A stretch of 51,417 nucleotides of DNA from Candidatus Acetothermia bacterium (GCA_016179105.1 JACOSB010000093.1:1-51417), one strand, 5' to 3'; counted from the first letter of the stretch, positions 15,163 through 23,422 are shown. Numbers and translations are program-made. Notes: generated by a model not told the origin, from the letters alone.

Positions 15163-16784
15163 TCACCATTCTAGCATTCTTGTTCGTAATTGCGCTGCTC
15201 ATTTTTATACACGAAGCCGGGCATTTCTTGGTGGCGCGCTGGAGAAGAGTCTGGGTCCATCAATTCGCGATTGGCTTCGGCCCAGCGGTCTGGAAGCGTC
15301 AAACCCCCGAAACTGAGTATTCAATCAGGCTATTCCCGTTGGGCGGGTTTGTGCGCATGGCGGGCGAAGATCGTCTGAGCGAAGAAGACAAAGCCGTTCC
15401 TCACGCTCGGCTCTTCACGTCCAAACGTCCCTGGGAACGCATGGCCATTGTGGCAGCGGGCCCGATCGCGAACATTCTTTCGGCCATCATCCTACAAATT
15501 GTCATCGTGAACGGCTTTGGCATTGCCTACCCCGAAGTCGGGGGCTTTCAGAAATACCCAGCCGCGCTAGACCTTAAAGTGGGCGACGAAATCAAAGATA
15601 GCCCAGCCTTTGGAATCCTAGATGTAGGCGATAAGATTGTCGAGGTCAACGGGCAGCTCGCTTACTCTACCTCGGAGATTCAGCGAATTGTGCGTAGCTC
15701 CGACGGAAGCCCGGTGTATCTAAAAATTTTGCGCGGCCAAGAGATCAAAGAGCTAAAGCTTCAACCAATCATGACCGACAACGCCGATGGAAGCTATTAT
15801 AGAATCCTCACATACTTCTCCTACCCTGTTGACACCAGCAAGATTATGAAGCTCAAGAAGGATTCTTTTTTTGAGAAGAACGGTTTGAAAGAGGGCGATA
15901 CGATCGCTGAAGTCAACGGAGTTTCAGTAAACTCGTGGAAACAGGTCAAGCATCAACTAGAGCAGGCGCTCGCAAGCCCGCAACCCATAACTCTAAAAAT
16001 ATTACGAGAAAAGCAGACCACAACGGTTACGATTAATCTTACAGGGCAGACATCACCCACTCTATTCGCAGGCTGCCAGCCAGAGACAATCGGTTTTCAG
16101 TTTGGAAGTACGACCGACAGAATACACTCTCTCGACAAGAGCTCCTTCTTAGAAACAGCAGGGCTCATGGCTGGGGACAGGTTCTTAGCGATTGACGGGA
16201 AACAGGTTTCTTCTGCGATGCAATTAGCCGCTCGGATCGACGAAGCTCTCGAAGGTCCTGGAGTTGCAAACGTTAAAATATCGCGTGCAGGACAAGAGTC
16301 AACGATCACTCTGAACTTGAAGGAGCAAACCCTCTTATCAGTTTTTAGAGGTTTCGGGCCAGAGCAGGTCTACCGGCGTGTGGGGTTCGTTCAAGCCATC
16401 GCGATCGGCTTCTCGCAAATCGGTGACTTTCTCGTCCTCATGTACGATGCGATCCGCTCGATATTTGCCGGGCGTGCTTCCGCGGGCGATTCGTTCAGCG
16501 GTCCGGTCGGCATCGCCACGATCATCGGCCAGAGCTTGAGCATTGGGCTGATGCCCTTCTTAGGACTCATCGCGCTGCTAAGTCTCAACTTAGGACTGAT
16601 CAATCTATTTCCCTTTCCCGCGCTCGACGGCAGCCGCATCGTTTTTATCTTAGTGGAGATGGTCATCCGTCGGCCGATCCCGCCAGAGAAAGAGGGCATC
16701 GTGCATTACATTGGGTTTATCGTCTTGATCGCATTCATTCTTTTGGTGACGTTTAACGATATTCGCCGATTGTTGGGTAAATGA
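15150..16784 (+). CDS. rseP: site-2 intramembrane metalloprotease RseP/RasP with three PDZ domains
   Basis: 544 residues from the ATG at 15150, chosen because GGAGGAGG lies 7 nt upstream and the protein then begins with the first membrane helix. The zinc motif HEAGH is at 21-25 in TM1, and the third-ligand motif NLFPFPALDG at 485-494. Three PDZ-like modules lie between, at about 150-207, 235-298 and 327-390, each with a DxIxEVNG-like core (VGDKIVEVNG, EGDTIAEVNG, AGDRFLAIDG). The family usually has one or two, so this protein is long. It cleaves anti-sigma factors and signal-peptide remnants in the membrane. It shares an operon with tilS. Confidence 0.92.
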   Translation: MQIVITILAFLFVIALLIFIHEAGHFLVARWRRVWVHQFAIGFGPAVWKRQTPETEYSIRLFPLGGFVRMAGEDRLSEEDKAVPHARLFTSKRPWERMAIVAAGPIANILSAIILQIVIVNGFGIAYPEVGGFQKYPAALDLKVGDEIKDSPAFGILDVGDKIVEVNGQLAYSTSEIQRIVRSSDGSPVYLKILRGQEIKELKLQPIMTDNADGSYYRILTYFSYPVDTSKIMKLKKDSFFEKNGLKEGDTIAEVNGVSVNSWKQVKHQLEQALASPQPITLKILREKQTTTVTINLTGQTSPTLFAGCQPETIGFQFGSTTDRIHSLDKSSFLETAGLMAGDRFLAIDGKQVSSAMQLAARIDEALEGPGVANVKISRAGQESTITLNLKEQTLLSVFRGFGPEQVYRRVGFVQAIAIGFSQIGDFLVLMYDAIRSIFAGRASAGDSFSGPVGIATIIGQSLSIGLMPFLGLIALLSLNLGLINLFPFPALDGSRIVFILVEMVIRRPIPPEKEGIVHYIGFIVLIAFILLVTFNDIRRLLGK

Positions 16785-16790
16785 ACAGTT

Positions 16791-17264
16791 TCAGCCCTCA
16801 ATCAACGTGACGACGGCCTGAGCGGCGATGCCCTCGCGCCGTCCGAGTGCTCCCATTTTTTCGGCAGTCGTGGCTTTAATGCTGATTCGCTCGGAAGGCA
16901 ATTCTAAAATCCGTGCGATCTCTCGTACCATCGCGGGAATGAACGGCGCGAGCTGGGGTACTTCAGCGATGACCACAGAATCGATATTATGAGGCCGAAG
17001 CTTTTTCTCCTGGAGTTTTTGTTTCACAGCGCCCAGTAATCTCAGGCTGGAAATATCTTTGAACTGCGCGTCACTGTCGGGGAAGTGCTGGCCGATGTCG
17101 CCGAGTGCCGCTGCTCCCAAAAGAGCATCGCAGATCGCATGAAGCAAGACGTCGGCGTCAGAGTGCCCTGTCAAGCCCGACTCGAACGGGATTTCTATCC
17201 CTCCTAGAACGAGCCTTCTCCCTTTGGCGAACCGATGAAAATCAACTCCGAGTCCTACGCGCAT
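16791..17264 (-). CDS. ispF: 2-C-methyl-D-erythritol 2,4-cyclodiphosphate synthase IspF
   Basis: 157 residues from the ATG at 17264 (MRVGLGVDFH), which matches the family start; an in-frame ATG two codons earlier is the alternative. Zinc ligands are Asp8, His10 and His42; TGHSDADVLLHAICDALLGA is intact, as is KATTAEKMGALGRREG near the end. It forms the cyclic diphosphate of the MEP isoprenoid pathway, upstream of the polyprenyl synthase found at 26 kb. A perfect TATAAT ends 7 nt before the start, with no Shine-Dalgarno. Divergent from mraY. Confidence 0.95.
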   Translation of the reverse strand: MRVGLGVDFHRFAKGRRLVLGGIEIPFESGLTGHSDADVLLHAICDALLGAAALGDIGQHFPDSDAQFKDISSLRLLGAVKQKLQEKKLRPHNIDSVVIAEVPQLAPFIPAMVREIARILELPSERISIKATTAEKMGALGRREGIAAQAVVTLIEG

Positions 17265-17271
17265 TTCCATG

Positions 17272-17301
17272 ATTATACTGATCTCTGGCACGTTCACACA
17301 A
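17272..17301 (-). promoter_or_regulatory. promoter of ispF, candidate leaderless
   Basis: On the minus strand TTGTGT (17301-17296), 18-nt spacer, TATAAT (17277-17272), then exactly 7 nt to the ATG at 17264. The earlier in-frame ATG at 17270 would lie upstream of the expected start point. Confidence 0.55.
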
Positions 17302-17315
17302 TCGGAAATAGAGGG

Positions 17316-17345
17316 TTGCACGATCGGTTGGTTTTCGGTTAGCCT
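17316..17345 (+). promoter_or_regulatory. promoter of mraY, candidate leaderless
   Basis: TTGCAC (17316-17321), 18-nt spacer, TAGCCT (17340-17345), then 7 nt to the ATG at 17353. The -10 is weak except for the key TA and final T. Confidence 0.35.
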
Positions 17346-17352
17346 GTGCCCC

Positions 17353-18354
17353 ATGAACTCCGTGGTGGAATTAACGATTGTCAGTGCGATCGCTTCTTTG
17401 CTTTTGACACGAGGGTTGATCCTATGGCAGCGTATAGAGGGCCTCAGTCAACCGATCCGAGATTACGGCCCTGACATCCATCAACATAAGAAAGGGACGC
17501 CCACCATGGGGGGACTCTCCCTTCTGCTGGTATTGACTTTGCTGGGGATCGGGCTTGCGTGGGCAGGGCGACTGACTCCTCTAGTTCTGTTGGCCTTGGT
17601 CTCGTCGGTAGGGTTTGGCTTGATCGGTCTCTTGGACGACGCGCTCAAGTTCTGGAAGAAGCACTCCGATGGTTTGATCGGGCGTTACAAACTATTATTG
17701 CAAGCATTCGTGTCTGGGCTGGTTTGCTGGATCGCCTACGGTCAAGGGCTCTTTCACCTCCCACTCAGGTTACCTTTTCTGTCGGAGGGGGTGAGTTGGC
17801 CGTTGATGGTGTGTGTCGGGCTTGCGGTCTTGGTCTTGATCGGCACAGTGACCGCCGTCAATTTTAACGACGGGTTGGATGGCCTCGCGAGCGGAACGAC
17901 TCTGATCACCCTCGGAGCGTTGGCAGCTGTGAGCTATCTTCAAGGGCACCATGATCTCTTGGATTTCTTAGTCATCGCGATGGGGATAATTCTAGGCTTC
18001 TTCTGGTGGAACGTTCACCCCGCGCATATCTTCATGGGCGACACCGGCTCTTTCACTTTAGGCGGGTTGGTAGGAGCTACTGCCATTGCAACGCGCACGG
18101 AATTCTTTTTACCCTTGTTCGCTTTCGTTCCCATGATCGAAGTGATTTCAGTAATGATCCAAGTTCCGACGTATAAATTGACCAGGAAACGAGTCTTCAA
18201 AGTGGCGCCCGTGCATCATCACTTTGAGCGTGCCAAAGGCATAAATTATGAATTCTATCTGCCCAATATCGAGTGGCCGGAGCCGTTGATTACGTTTCGA
18301 TTTTGGATCGTCGCCGCGTTTGTGGCGTTGATCGGGCTCTTGGCGTATCGTTAA
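17353..18354 (+). CDS. mraY: phospho-N-acetylmuramoyl-pentapeptide transferase MraY
   Basis: 333 residues and about ten membrane helices. It attaches phospho-MurNAc-pentapeptide to undecaprenyl phosphate to make lipid I in peptidoglycan synthesis. The motifs KKGTPTMGG, LLDDALKFW, NFNDGLDGLASGTT, FMGDTGSFTLGG and APVHHHFE are all present; the HHH motif separates MraY from the related WecA. No mur or fts genes are adjacent, so it lies outside a dcw cluster. Start chosen for the first membrane segment and the promoter position. Confidence 0.94.
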   Translation: MNSVVELTIVSAIASLLLTRGLILWQRIEGLSQPIRDYGPDIHQHKKGTPTMGGLSLLLVLTLLGIGLAWAGRLTPLVLLALVSSVGFGLIGLLDDALKFWKKHSDGLIGRYKLLLQAFVSGLVCWIAYGQGLFHLPLRLPFLSEGVSWPLMVCVGLAVLVLIGTVTAVNFNDGLDGLASGTTLITLGALAAVSYLQGHHDLLDFLVIAMGIILGFFWWNVHPAHIFMGDTGSFTLGGLVGATAIATRTEFFLPLFAFVPMIEVISVMIQVPTYKLTRKRVFKVAPVHHHFERAKGINYEFYLPNIEWPEPLITFRFWIVAAFVALIGLLAYR

Positions 18355-18358
18355 CTTT

Positions 18359-18931
18359 ATGTACGTGAGCGATGCGATGCGACGAGACTGGCAACGAAGT
18401 TACGGAAAGCCCGTAGTTCTCCCGGTTCGTCACGAGATCAGCGCCGAAGAGTATGCGATGGTCAAACATAGTCAAAAAGCCCGACGGGCCCACGATATTA
18501 CGCTTTTTATCTTCGAGAATGAAAAAATCGCGTTAATCAAGAAGCACTTCTTCCCGCGAGGAGCCTATCGCGCGCCCAGCGGGGGATTGCTGCCGGGCGA
18601 ATCGTTAGAAGCGGGTACCGACCGGGAGGCCTTCGAAGAGACAGGCTTGAAAATCAAGCTCGAAAAGTATTTACTCTCGGTCAAAGCCGAATTTTTCTGC
18701 GCCGCCCAGAAGATCGATTGGACCACTGATGTCTTTTCAGCACGCGCAACGGGGGGAACATTGCGGGCCCACGATACGGAAGAAATCGCCGCAGTGCGCT
18801 GGGGTACGGTCGAAGAGCTGCAGGGCCCTATCCGCCAGACCCTCTTGAACACCGGGACAAGCTTGTTTCGCTATCGGGTGATGCTCACGGACGCCGCCGT
18901 GAGAACTTTGGAAGTACGAAGTATCCACTAA
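18359..18931 (+). CDS. NUDIX hydrolase, 190 residues
   Basis: NUDIX fold with a complete box (GGLLPGESLEAG, then DREAFEETGL) fitting GX5EX7REUXEEXGU. A roughly 45-residue N-terminal extension starts MYVSDAMRRDWQRSYGK. It starts 4 nt after the mraY stop without a Shine-Dalgarno, so it is probably expressed by coupling. The substrate (a nucleoside diphosphate-X compound) cannot be read from sequence. The extension and operon position could hint at a cell-wall nucleotide sugar, which is only inference. Confidence 0.82.
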   Translation: MYVSDAMRRDWQRSYGKPVVLPVRHEISAEEYAMVKHSQKARRAHDITLFIFENEKIALIKKHFFPRGAYRAPSGGLLPGESLEAGTDREAFEETGLKIKLEKYLLSVKAEFFCAAQKIDWTTDVFSARATGGTLRAHDTEEIAAVRWGTVEELQGPIRQTLLNTGTSLFRYRVMLTDAAVRTLEVRSIH

Positions 18932-18983
18932 GGGCTCATCTAAACAACAGATTTCTTTTGACTCGAACACTTCATTTTTATTT

Positions 18984-20390
18984 TTAGTTGGATGCTTGTT
19001 CATATGCGTAGGCAACGCGCAAAATTTTGCTTTCTTGGAATTGGTCCCCGATGATTTGCAACCCGAACGGAAGCCCGTCGACGATGCCGCCGGGGATAGA
19101 AATGCTCGGTATACCTGCCAGATTGATGGGGACGGTGTAAACATCCGATAAGTACATCGCGATCGGATCGTCGCTCTTCTCGCCGATCTTGAAAGCCGGT
19201 GTCGGCGACGTCGGGCCGATGATCGCATCGACCTGTTGGAAAGCTCGGTCGAAATCTTGCTTGATAAGCCCCCGCACTTTCTGAGCTTTCGTATAATACG
19301 CATCATAGTAACCCGAGCTGAGCGCATACGTACCGATCATGATGCGGCGCTTGACTTCAGCCCCAAAGCCCTTATCTCGGCTCTCGGAGAACATCGTTTC
19401 AACGTTCTCATCACTGGCGCGTTGGGAATAACGCACTCCATCAAAGCGGGCCAAATTGGCGCTTGCTTCGGAAGATGCCAAAATATAGTAAACAGGAATA
19501 GCATAATCTGTATGCGGCAAAGAAACATCTAAGGTCTCGACTCCCATATCTTTGAACGTTTTGACCCAAGTTTCGACGCAGCGCAATGCTTCTCCCCGCA
19601 AAGCTTTTACATATTCTTTGGGCAATCCTAGTTTTAATCTGTTAACACCAAGATTTAAGTCTTTGCTGTAATCGAGAGCGCTCTGATTCACAGACGTCGA
19701 ATCGTGGGCATCATGGCCGTCGATGAGGTTCAACACAAGTGCACAATCGTGTACATCTTTGGTCAAAGGACCGATTTGATCTAAGGAGGAGGCAAAGGCG
19801 ACTAGACCGAAGCGCGAGACTCGCCCGTAAGTAGGCTTCAGCCCCACCACACCGCACAAAGCTGCCGGCTGACGAATCGACCCACCCGTGTCGGACCCGA
19901 GTGCGAAGATCGCTTCATTCGCTGCTACCGCCGCGGCTGAACCGCCGGACGATCCGCCGGGAACGCGCTCCGGGTCTCGTGGGTTTCGTGTGGTAAAAAA
20001 ACCGGAATTTTCAGTCGAGGAACCCATCGCGAATTCGTCTAGGTTTGTTTTACCTAAGATCGTCGCGCCTGCGGCACGCAATCTTTTGATGACGGTCGCA
20101 TCAAAAACGGGCTCAAATTTCTCTAAGAACTTAGAAGCACAGGTCGTCTTGAACCCGATCGTCGAGATATTGTCCTTGATCGTGGCCGGAATGCCTCTTA
20201 AGGGCAAGTGTGCATTCGCTTGGGCTTGTTTTATCAAATCTTCTTTATGGGCCAGACTGAGATAGGCATTGACCGTTTGATCTTTTTCAATAATTGCTGC
20301 GTACAGGTCAGCAATGATCTCAGAAACTTGGATCTCTCGATTCTCCAAAAGCGCAAGCAACTCGTGCAGCGTCTTCTCGTGGAGTCTCAA
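18984..20390 (-). CDS. gatA: glutamyl-tRNA(Gln)/aspartyl-tRNA(Asn) amidotransferase subunit A
   Basis: 468 residues from a TTG start at 20390, selected because GAGGT lies 7 nt upstream and only 26 nt separate it from the tRNA-Leu gene. The amidase-signature triad is Lys72, Ser147 and Ser171 (IPATIKDN, VPGGSSGGS, DTGGSIRQPA); the SIRQPA and VGLKPTYGRVSRFG blocks are GatA-specific. It hydrolyses glutamine and passes ammonia to GatB. gatB and gatC are not in the window. Since asnS is present, its main role may be Gln-tRNA formation. Confidence 0.93.
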   Translation of the reverse strand: MRLHEKTLHELLALLENREIQVSEIIADLYAAIIEKDQTVNAYLSLAHKEDLIKQAQANAHLPLRGIPATIKDNISTIGFKTTCASKFLEKFEPVFDATVIKRLRAAGATILGKTNLDEFAMGSSTENSGFFTTRNPRDPERVPGGSSGGSAAAVAANEAIFALGSDTGGSIRQPAALCGVVGLKPTYGRVSRFGLVAFASSLDQIGPLTKDVHDCALVLNLIDGHDAHDSTSVNQSALDYSKDLNLGVNRLKLGLPKEYVKALRGEALRCVETWVKTFKDMGVETLDVSLPHTDYAIPVYYILASSEASANLARFDGVRYSQRASDENVETMFSESRDKGFGAEVKRRIMIGTYALSSGYYDAYYTKAQKVRGLIKQDFDRAFQQVDAIIGPTSPTPAFKIGEKSDDPIAMYLSDVYTVPINLAGIPSISIPGGIVDGLPFGLQIIGDQFQESKILRVAYAYEQASN

Positions 20391-20416
20391 CAAGGATACC
20401 TCATTCGCTGGTGATA

Positions 20417-20503
20417 TGGTGCCGGGGGAGGGATTTGAACCCTCACGGGCGTTAAGCCCACTAGCTCCTGAAGCTAGCGCGTCTGCCGTTCCGCCACCTC
20501 GGC
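20417..20503 (-). tRNA. tRNA-Leu(CAG)
   Basis: 87 nt including an encoded CCA. Acceptor GCCGAGG against CCCCGGC, anticodon stem CTAGC/GCTAG with loop TTCAGGA giving anticodon CAG, long variable arm GGGC-TTAAC-GCCC, and T arm GAGGG-TTCAAAT-CCCTC. The acceptor stem carries one mismatch (A5 opposite C68). It is transcribed toward gatA, 26 nt upstream of the gatA start codon. Confidence 0.95.
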
Positions 20504-20520
20504 AAGTCTTAGTGCGCGTC

Positions 20521-20549
20521 ATTGTAGCGACCTCAGTTTGGCTTTTCAA
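20521..20549 (-). promoter_or_regulatory. promoter of the tRNA-Leu/gatA unit
   Basis: On the minus strand TTGAAA (20549-20544), 17-nt spacer, TACAAT (20526-20521). Its -35 box is directly back to back with the -35 box of the divergent lipid-kinase promoter. Confidence 0.6.
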
Positions 20550-20567
20550 GAGCCAGCGGACTATACT
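20538..20567 (+). promoter_or_regulatory. promoter of the lipid kinase gene, candidate leaderless
   Basis: TTGGCT (20538-20543), 18-nt spacer, TATACT (20562-20567), then 8 nt (GCCGACCG) to the ATG at 20576. No Shine-Dalgarno is present. Confidence 0.55.
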
Positions 20568-20575
20568 GCCGACCG

Positions 20576-21454
20576 ATGGGCGAAAAATTTTTCATCATTT
20601 TGAATCCGGCTTGCGGTCGAGGTCAGGGGCGAAAGCTCTTGACCCAACTTCAGCAAGAGCTAGCTAAGCAAAAGCTTGAGTATGAGCTTTATCGGACAGA
20701 ACGGCCAATAGATGCAACCAAGGCTGCAACCGAAGCTGGTAAAAGATTCTCAGTAGTAGTCGCAGCCGGCGGCGACGGAACAGTCAATGAAGTGGTGAAC
20801 GGTCTGGTCGGAACAGGAGTTGCGTTCGGAGTCATTCCGATCGGTAGCGGGAATGATTTTGCCAAATGCTTGAATGTACCGCCCGATGTTCGAGCAGCTG
20901 TGCAAATTTTGAAGAATGCCAAGCGCCGGTGTGTCGACATCGCCAAACTGGGTGATCGTTATTTCACGAACGGCTTAGGTATTGGCCTCGATGGAGCCAT
21001 CTCGCACCGCAACCGGGCGATCAAATACTTGCACGGGAAAGCGGCCTATATGTGGGCCGCTGTATCTGAAGCATGCAGTTATCGCGCATCTTCGATCCAG
21101 ATGAAAACTCCCAGTTGGGAGTATTCTGGGAGATTTCTTTTAGCCGGCGCCTCGAACGGGCATTGCCACGGCGGAGATTTTTTGCTCGCGCCTCATGCGA
21201 AGATCGACGACGGGTTGCTGGACATCCATCTAGTTACGGATATGAAGCCCTTGCGCCGATTAATGCAAATCCCGAAAGTGAAGCAGGGCCAGCATTTGAC
21301 TCTGCCGGAAGTTCAGATGCATCAAGCTCCATGGCTCGAACTCACGACAGAAGTACCCCTGCTGGCACACTTAGATGGCGAGCCATTTCTCATGCAGCCG
21401 GGGCAAGTGCGCGTCCATGTAGTGTCAGAAATTTTCGAAGTGATCTCAGGCTGA
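20576..21454 (+). CDS. diacylglycerol kinase-family lipid kinase (DagK/YegS type)
   Basis: A 292-residue cytosolic enzyme that phosphorylates diacylglycerol or a related lipid with ATP. NPACGRG at 10-16 and GGDGTVNEVVNG at 65-76 are the nucleotide-binding signature, followed by GVIPIGSGNDFAK and the C-terminal FLLAPHAKIDDGLLDIHLV block. Length is typical of the YegS/BmrU/DgkB group. No Shine-Dalgarno; the start is set by the family N-terminus and the promoter. The exact lipid substrate is unknown. Confidence 0.9.
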   Translation: MGEKFFIILNPACGRGQGRKLLTQLQQELAKQKLEYELYRTERPIDATKAATEAGKRFSVVVAAGGDGTVNEVVNGLVGTGVAFGVIPIGSGNDFAKCLNVPPDVRAAVQILKNAKRRCVDIAKLGDRYFTNGLGIGLDGAISHRNRAIKYLHGKAAYMWAAVSEACSYRASSIQMKTPSWEYSGRFLLAGASNGHCHGGDFLLAPHAKIDDGLLDIHLVTDMKPLRRLMQIPKVKQGQHLTLPEVQMHQAPWLELTTEVPLLAHLDGEPFLMQPGQVRVHVVSEIFEVISG

Positions 21455-21458
21455 ACGC

Positions 21459-21487
21459 TTGAAGTCTAAAAGCATAGATGCTACTCT
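21459..21487 (+). promoter_or_regulatory. promoter for the FG-GAP protein gene
   Basis: TTGAAG (21459-21464), 17-nt spacer, TACTCT (21482-21487), about 50 nt before the ATG at 21538. Confidence 0.4.
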
Positions 21488-21537
21488 CGAGGAGAGCGAT
21501 TCAACTATCTAGATTCAATGTAAAGGAGGGCCCCGCT

Positions 21538-22641
21538 ATGAATCTGACCGCCGTCCGCGTTTGGGGAACATTCTTACTGATGGTCTTGACATTGAGCATC
21601 GCCCCAACCGCACGCATAGGTCCTTTCTTTGATAAGCCAAGCTTTGTGACTGTCGGAGAAGGGCCGCTTGCATTAGCCATTGCAGACCTGAATGGCGATG
21701 GGAAACTCGACCTAGTGACGGCGAACGTCGGCGGCGGGACGATCACCGTCTTGTTCGGAGACGGCGCCGGACGCTTCCCGGTGCGAAAAGATTTCGCGAG
21801 CGGGCGAGGTTGCCATTTCGTGGCGATCGCCGATCTCAATGGTGACGGGAAGCTGGACCTTGTGACGGCCAACCTCATGGATAGCGATGTCTCTGTCTTT
21901 TTTGGAGACGGCCAGGGCAATTTCACGCTCTCGGCTCGCTACGGTGTAGACACTTTCCCCGTCTTCGTCGGGGTGGGTTTCTTCGACCGTGACCGATCGC
22001 TCGATCTCGTCACAGCGAACGTGACCGGGAGCGTCTCCATTCTGCTCAACGATGGCCAAGGTCACTTTGGCCGTGCCTCGCATTTTTCCGTACCGGATGC
22101 CCCACATTGGGCCGAAATACTCGACATCAACCGCGACGGCAATCAGGATTTGGCTGTCGTGAACACGAGCAGTCAGACGATCTCTATTCTCTACGGTGAC
22201 GGCGACGGTCATTTTAGCCCTCCGACGTTGTTGACCACGGGCCAGAATCCGCAAGCTGTCTTGACCGCTGATTTTAACTTCGATCGCCGACCCGATCTCG
22301 TCGTGACCAATAGCGGCGAACGATCCTTCTCCATCTTGCTCGGCACCGATGGCGGCGGCTTCAACCGAGAAAATTTTCGGGGAGGCGACGTCCCCTTTGG
22401 CGTAGCGATAGAAGATATCAATCGTGATACAGCCCTCGACTTAATCGTTACAGAAAACGGGAGCAAAGATTTAGTGATTTGGTTGGGTGATGGAGTAGGA
22501 GGTTTCTCCAAACAAAGCGTAATTCCCCTGGCCTTCCGTCCGGGTGGCGTCAAAGTCGGAGATTTCGACGGTGACCGACGGCCGGACATAGCCGTGCTCA
22601 ACGTGAAGGGAAATTCGCTTGCCATCTTGCTGCAGCGTTAA
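21538..22641 (+). CDS. secreted FG-GAP/VCBS repeat protein, probable seven-bladed propeller
   Basis: 367 residues from the ATG at 21538, with AAAGGAGGG 7 nt upstream. A signal peptide (about 1-25) is followed by seven repeats of the pattern DxNxDxxxDLxxxN: DLNGDGKLD twice, then FFDRDRSLD, DINRDGNQD, DFNFDRRPD, DINRDTALD and DFDGDRRPD. Each repeat also carries an ITVLFGDGxGxF-like strand pair. The Asp/Asn loops resemble calcium sites. The protein is almost entirely propeller, with no catalytic or anchoring domain visible; it probably binds a ligand outside the membrane. Confidence 0.85.
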   Translation: MNLTAVRVWGTFLLMVLTLSIAPTARIGPFFDKPSFVTVGEGPLALAIADLNGDGKLDLVTANVGGGTITVLFGDGAGRFPVRKDFASGRGCHFVAIADLNGDGKLDLVTANLMDSDVSVFFGDGQGNFTLSARYGVDTFPVFVGVGFFDRDRSLDLVTANVTGSVSILLNDGQGHFGRASHFSVPDAPHWAEILDINRDGNQDLAVVNTSSQTISILYGDGDGHFSPPTLLTTGQNPQAVLTADFNFDRRPDLVVTNSGERSFSILLGTDGGGFNRENFRGGDVPFGVAIEDINRDTALDLIVTENGSKDLVIWLGDGVGGFSKQSVIPLAFRPGGVKVGDFDGDRRPDIAVLNVKGNSLAILLQR

Positions 22642-22664
22642 AGGTGACACTGAATCTGATGCAT

Positions 22665-22694
22665 TTGACAATTTTCCCCCAATAGTGCTATTCT
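22665..22694 (+). promoter_or_regulatory. promoter for the PuuD-like membrane protein gene
   Basis: Perfect TTGACA (22665-22670), 18-nt spacer, TATTCT (22689-22694). The start point near 22701 gives a leader of about 144 nt. Confidence 0.6.
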
Positions 22695-22779
22695 CAACTT
22701 TAGCAACAATTAAATCTACCCAGGGAGGGGGGTTCTACAGATCATTGTATGTTTCACGAAGCCAATGGTTATGGACGCG

Positions 22780-22809
22780 ACAGACGGTTAGGACCATAGC
22801 CTCGTCTGT
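22780..22809 (+). promoter_or_regulatory. leader hairpin before the PuuD-like gene
   Basis: ACAGACG (22780-22786) pairs with CGTCTGT (22803-22809), with inner GGTTA/TAGCC pairing. The leader also has an orphan purine-rich SD-like run (GGGAGGGGGG, 22723-22732), not followed by a well-placed ATG, in addition to the true one at 22831-22840. Confidence 0.4.
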
Positions 22810-22844
22810 GTGTGCGATGTGATCACCCAAAGGGAGGGGAAATC

Positions 22845-23417
22845 ATGGAATTCAGTTCCTCGGCATTTCTTATGTTCGTCTTCCGCTGGATTCATTTCTT
22901 GGCAGGGATCACTTGGATTGGTCTTCTGTACTTCTTCAACTTGGTAAACGTTCCTTATACGAAGATAGCGGAACCCAAAGATAGGGCCGCCCATGTTCCT
23001 AAGCTCATGCCGATCGCACTCGCTTGGTTCCGTCATACAGCTTGGGTCACAGTGCTCGCAGGCTTCGGGCTGATTTACTTATGGTACTGGCGCAATGGCG
23101 ACTTCATCAGCAGCAACAGTGCCAAGACAATCTTCATGGGCATGCTCCTCGGGCTGGTCATGCTCTTCAATGTTTGGGTCTTCATTTGGCCCAATCAAAA
23201 GAAAGTCATCGAGGCTACATTGAAGGGAGAAAAAGCGGACCCACAGTGGGGCAAGACGGCACTGTATGCGTCGAGAACTAACTTTGTCCTATCTTTCCCT
23301 ATGCTTCTATACATGGGCAGTGCCAGCCACACTCCGCTGGACTGGCTTTGGATAGTTATCACCGGTGTTATCGCCGCAGCCATTGCCGGTGCGCTGGTTT
23401 TATACGTGCAAAAGTAA
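22845..23417 (+). CDS. membrane protein related to the PuuD (urate oxidase N-terminal) family
   Basis: 190 residues from the ATG at 22845 (AGGGAGGGG upstream), with about five membrane helices. The opening FRWIHFLAGITWIGLLYFFN is the signature of the Urate_ox_N membrane domain; PuuD itself adds a cytochrome c domain, which is absent here. Conserved His residues in the first helices could bind heme in this family. Stand-alone membrane domains of this kind have no established function. The gene ends just before a perfect palindrome. Confidence 0.75.
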   Translation: MEFSSSAFLMFVFRWIHFLAGITWIGLLYFFNLVNVPYTKIAEPKDRAAHVPKLMPIALAWFRHTAWVTVLAGFGLIYLWYWRNGDFISSNSAKTIFMGMLLGLVMLFNVWVFIWPNQKKVIEATLKGEKADPQWGKTALYASRTNFVLSFPMLLYMGSASHTPLDWLWIVITGVIAAAIAGALVLYVQK

Positions 23418-23422
23418 AGCTC

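Noticed and set aside
17268..17354. Longer ispF frame starting at 17354
   Set aside because: The extra 30 residues are not part of the family, overlap the mraY start region and lie upstream of the predicted promoter start.
20391..20549. Longer gatA frame starting at 20549
   Set aside because: It would be translated through the tRNA-Leu gene; the TTG after GAGGT fits family length and residue numbering.
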